Assembly: GCA_012523385.1 (NCBI GenBank) | Contig: JAAYIO010000203.1 | Span: 1-6,346 of the forward strand | Source of the DNA: Methanomicrobiales archaeon | GTDB taxonomy: Archaea > Halobacteriota > Methanomicrobia > Methanomicrobiales > Methanomicrobiaceae | Direction: 5' to 3' | Length of the DNA: 6,346 nt | Shown here: positions 5,706-6,346 of the stretch, in pieces | Numbering within the stretch: the stretch's first letter is position 1 | How the letters are laid out: every line of letters begins with the position of its first letter | Notes under the pieces: generated by a model | Seen by the model: the letters and a program-made list of their open reading frames with translations, nothing else | What the model was told of the DNA's origin: nothing | Database searches by the model: none | Program-made: the position numbers and the translations under genes

Positions 5706-6346
5706 ATGAAAGTTGAAATAATAGCTGTTGGCGGATATAGTGAAGTCGGCAGAAATATGACTGCCGTTCGATGCGGCAAAGAGATTGTCGTTTTTGACAT
5801 GGGTCTTCGTCTTGATCAAATAATGATTCATGAGGATGCTGAGGTTGAAAATCTCCATTCTCTTGATTTAATTGAGATGAAGGCTATCCCTGATGATACC
5901 ATAATGAACACGGTGGAGGGCACCGTTAAGGCAATTGTCTGTACGCATGGTCATCTGGACCATATTGGTGCTGTACCAAAACTTGCACACCGCTATGACG
6001 CACCGATCATCGCGACACCCTACACCGCGACCCTTATCAGGCAGCAGATTGAAGGAGAAAAAAGATTTGTTGTCAATAACCCGGTGTTTGATCTCCCTGC
6101 GGGAAAGAAATACCGATATGAAATATCACCAAGTCTCTCTCTTGAATTTATCAATGTTCAGCATTCGATCATTGACACGGTAATGGCAGTGCTTCACACC
6201 CCTCATGGTGCGATTGTATATGCCAACGATTTCAAGATGGATCGCACACCGGTTTTGGGAGACCCTCCTGACATCGCACGCATGCGTGAGGTGGGAAAAG
6301 AGGGATGCCTTGCGCTCATTACTGAATGTGTGAATGTCAACATGGC
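5706..6346 (+). CDS. rnj: Archaeal ribonuclease J, 5' part (cut by window edge)
   Basis: This is an open frame that runs off the right edge, showing 213 complete codons of a protein whose family is usually about 450 residues. It begins MKVEIIAVGGYSEVGRNMTAV, a beta-CASP metallo-beta-lactamase opening typical of archaeal RNase J, which degrades RNA in the 5' to 3' direction. The zinc motif HGHLDH gives His81, His83, Asp85 and His86. His153 in QHSIID and Asp175 in NDFKMD supply the next metal ligands. The beta-CASP and later regions lie outside the window, so RNase J is distinguished from other beta-CASP enzymes by the N-terminal style and short leader without KH domains. GAGG (5694-5697) is a Shine-Dalgarno eight bases before the ATG, three bases after the fni stop. 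This neighbourhood is conserved in methanogens. There is no sign of disruption. Confidence 0.92.
   Translation, partial: MKVEIIAVGGYSEVGRNMTAVRCGKEIVVFDMGLRLDQIMIHEDAEVENLHSLDLIEMKAIPDDTIMNTVEGTVKAIVCTHGHLDHIGAVPKLAHRYDAPIIATPYTATLIRQQIEGEKRFVVNNPVFDLPAGKKYRYEISPSLSLEFINVQHSIIDTVMAVLHTPHGAIVYANDFKMDRTPVLGDPPDIARMREVGKEGCLALITECVNVNM

Noticed and set aside
1..6346. CRISPR array, insertion sequence or other mobile element
   Set aside because: No regularly spaced repeats, transposase, integrase or terminal inverted repeats were seen. All genes are housekeeping and densely packed.

Overview
The window looks like chromosomal DNA from a methanogenic archaeon. The family types point to the Methanomicrobia, most likely the Methanomicrobiales, but that is inferred from gene order and protein style and no search was run. 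It carries an archaeal RNA polymerase subunit K, a short archaeal-type uS2 without the bacterial insertion, an archaeal mevalonate kinase with isopentenyl phosphate kinase, and an archaeal RNase J. A tRNA-Pro gene has no encoded CCA. Shine-Dalgarno sites resemble the archaeal GGAGGTGAT type. Everything is on the plus strand and tightly packed.

Layout. Bases 9-81 are a tRNA-Pro(CGG) gene whose 5' end is suspiciously G-rich. An information-processing block follows: rpoK (110-295), eno (301-1491) and rps2 (1488-2096). After a 37-base gap with a strong ribosome binding site come a MEMO1-family gene (2134-2925), mevalonate kinase (2928-3827, TTG start) and isopentenyl phosphate kinase (3793-4554, overlapping mvk by 35 bases). 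The only sizeable intergenic gap, 4555-4661, contains an 11-bp hairpin, recurring GCGAA-type half sites, a weak TATA-like stretch and a small hairpin covering a Shine-Dalgarno-like sequence. Type 2 isopentenyl diphosphate isomerase (4662-5702) follows. The 5' part of an RNase J gene (5706 onward) runs off the right edge.

How the genes work together. The first block belongs to the widespread archaeal cluster of ribosomal proteins, RNA polymerase subunits and enolase. The second block supplies three steps of archaeal isoprenoid lipid synthesis: mevalonate to mevalonate phosphate (MVK), isopentenyl phosphate to IPP (IPK), and IPP to DMAPP (IDI-2). The steps linking mevalonate phosphate to isopentenyl phosphate are not in the window. 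MEMO and RNase J are conserved companions in this neighbourhood rather than pathway enzymes.

No previously undescribed system was found. This is a conserved housekeeping locus. The items most worth checking are the anomalous tRNA 5' end, the structured region ahead of the isomerase gene, the long mvk/ipk overlap, and a few non-standard residues in the IPK.
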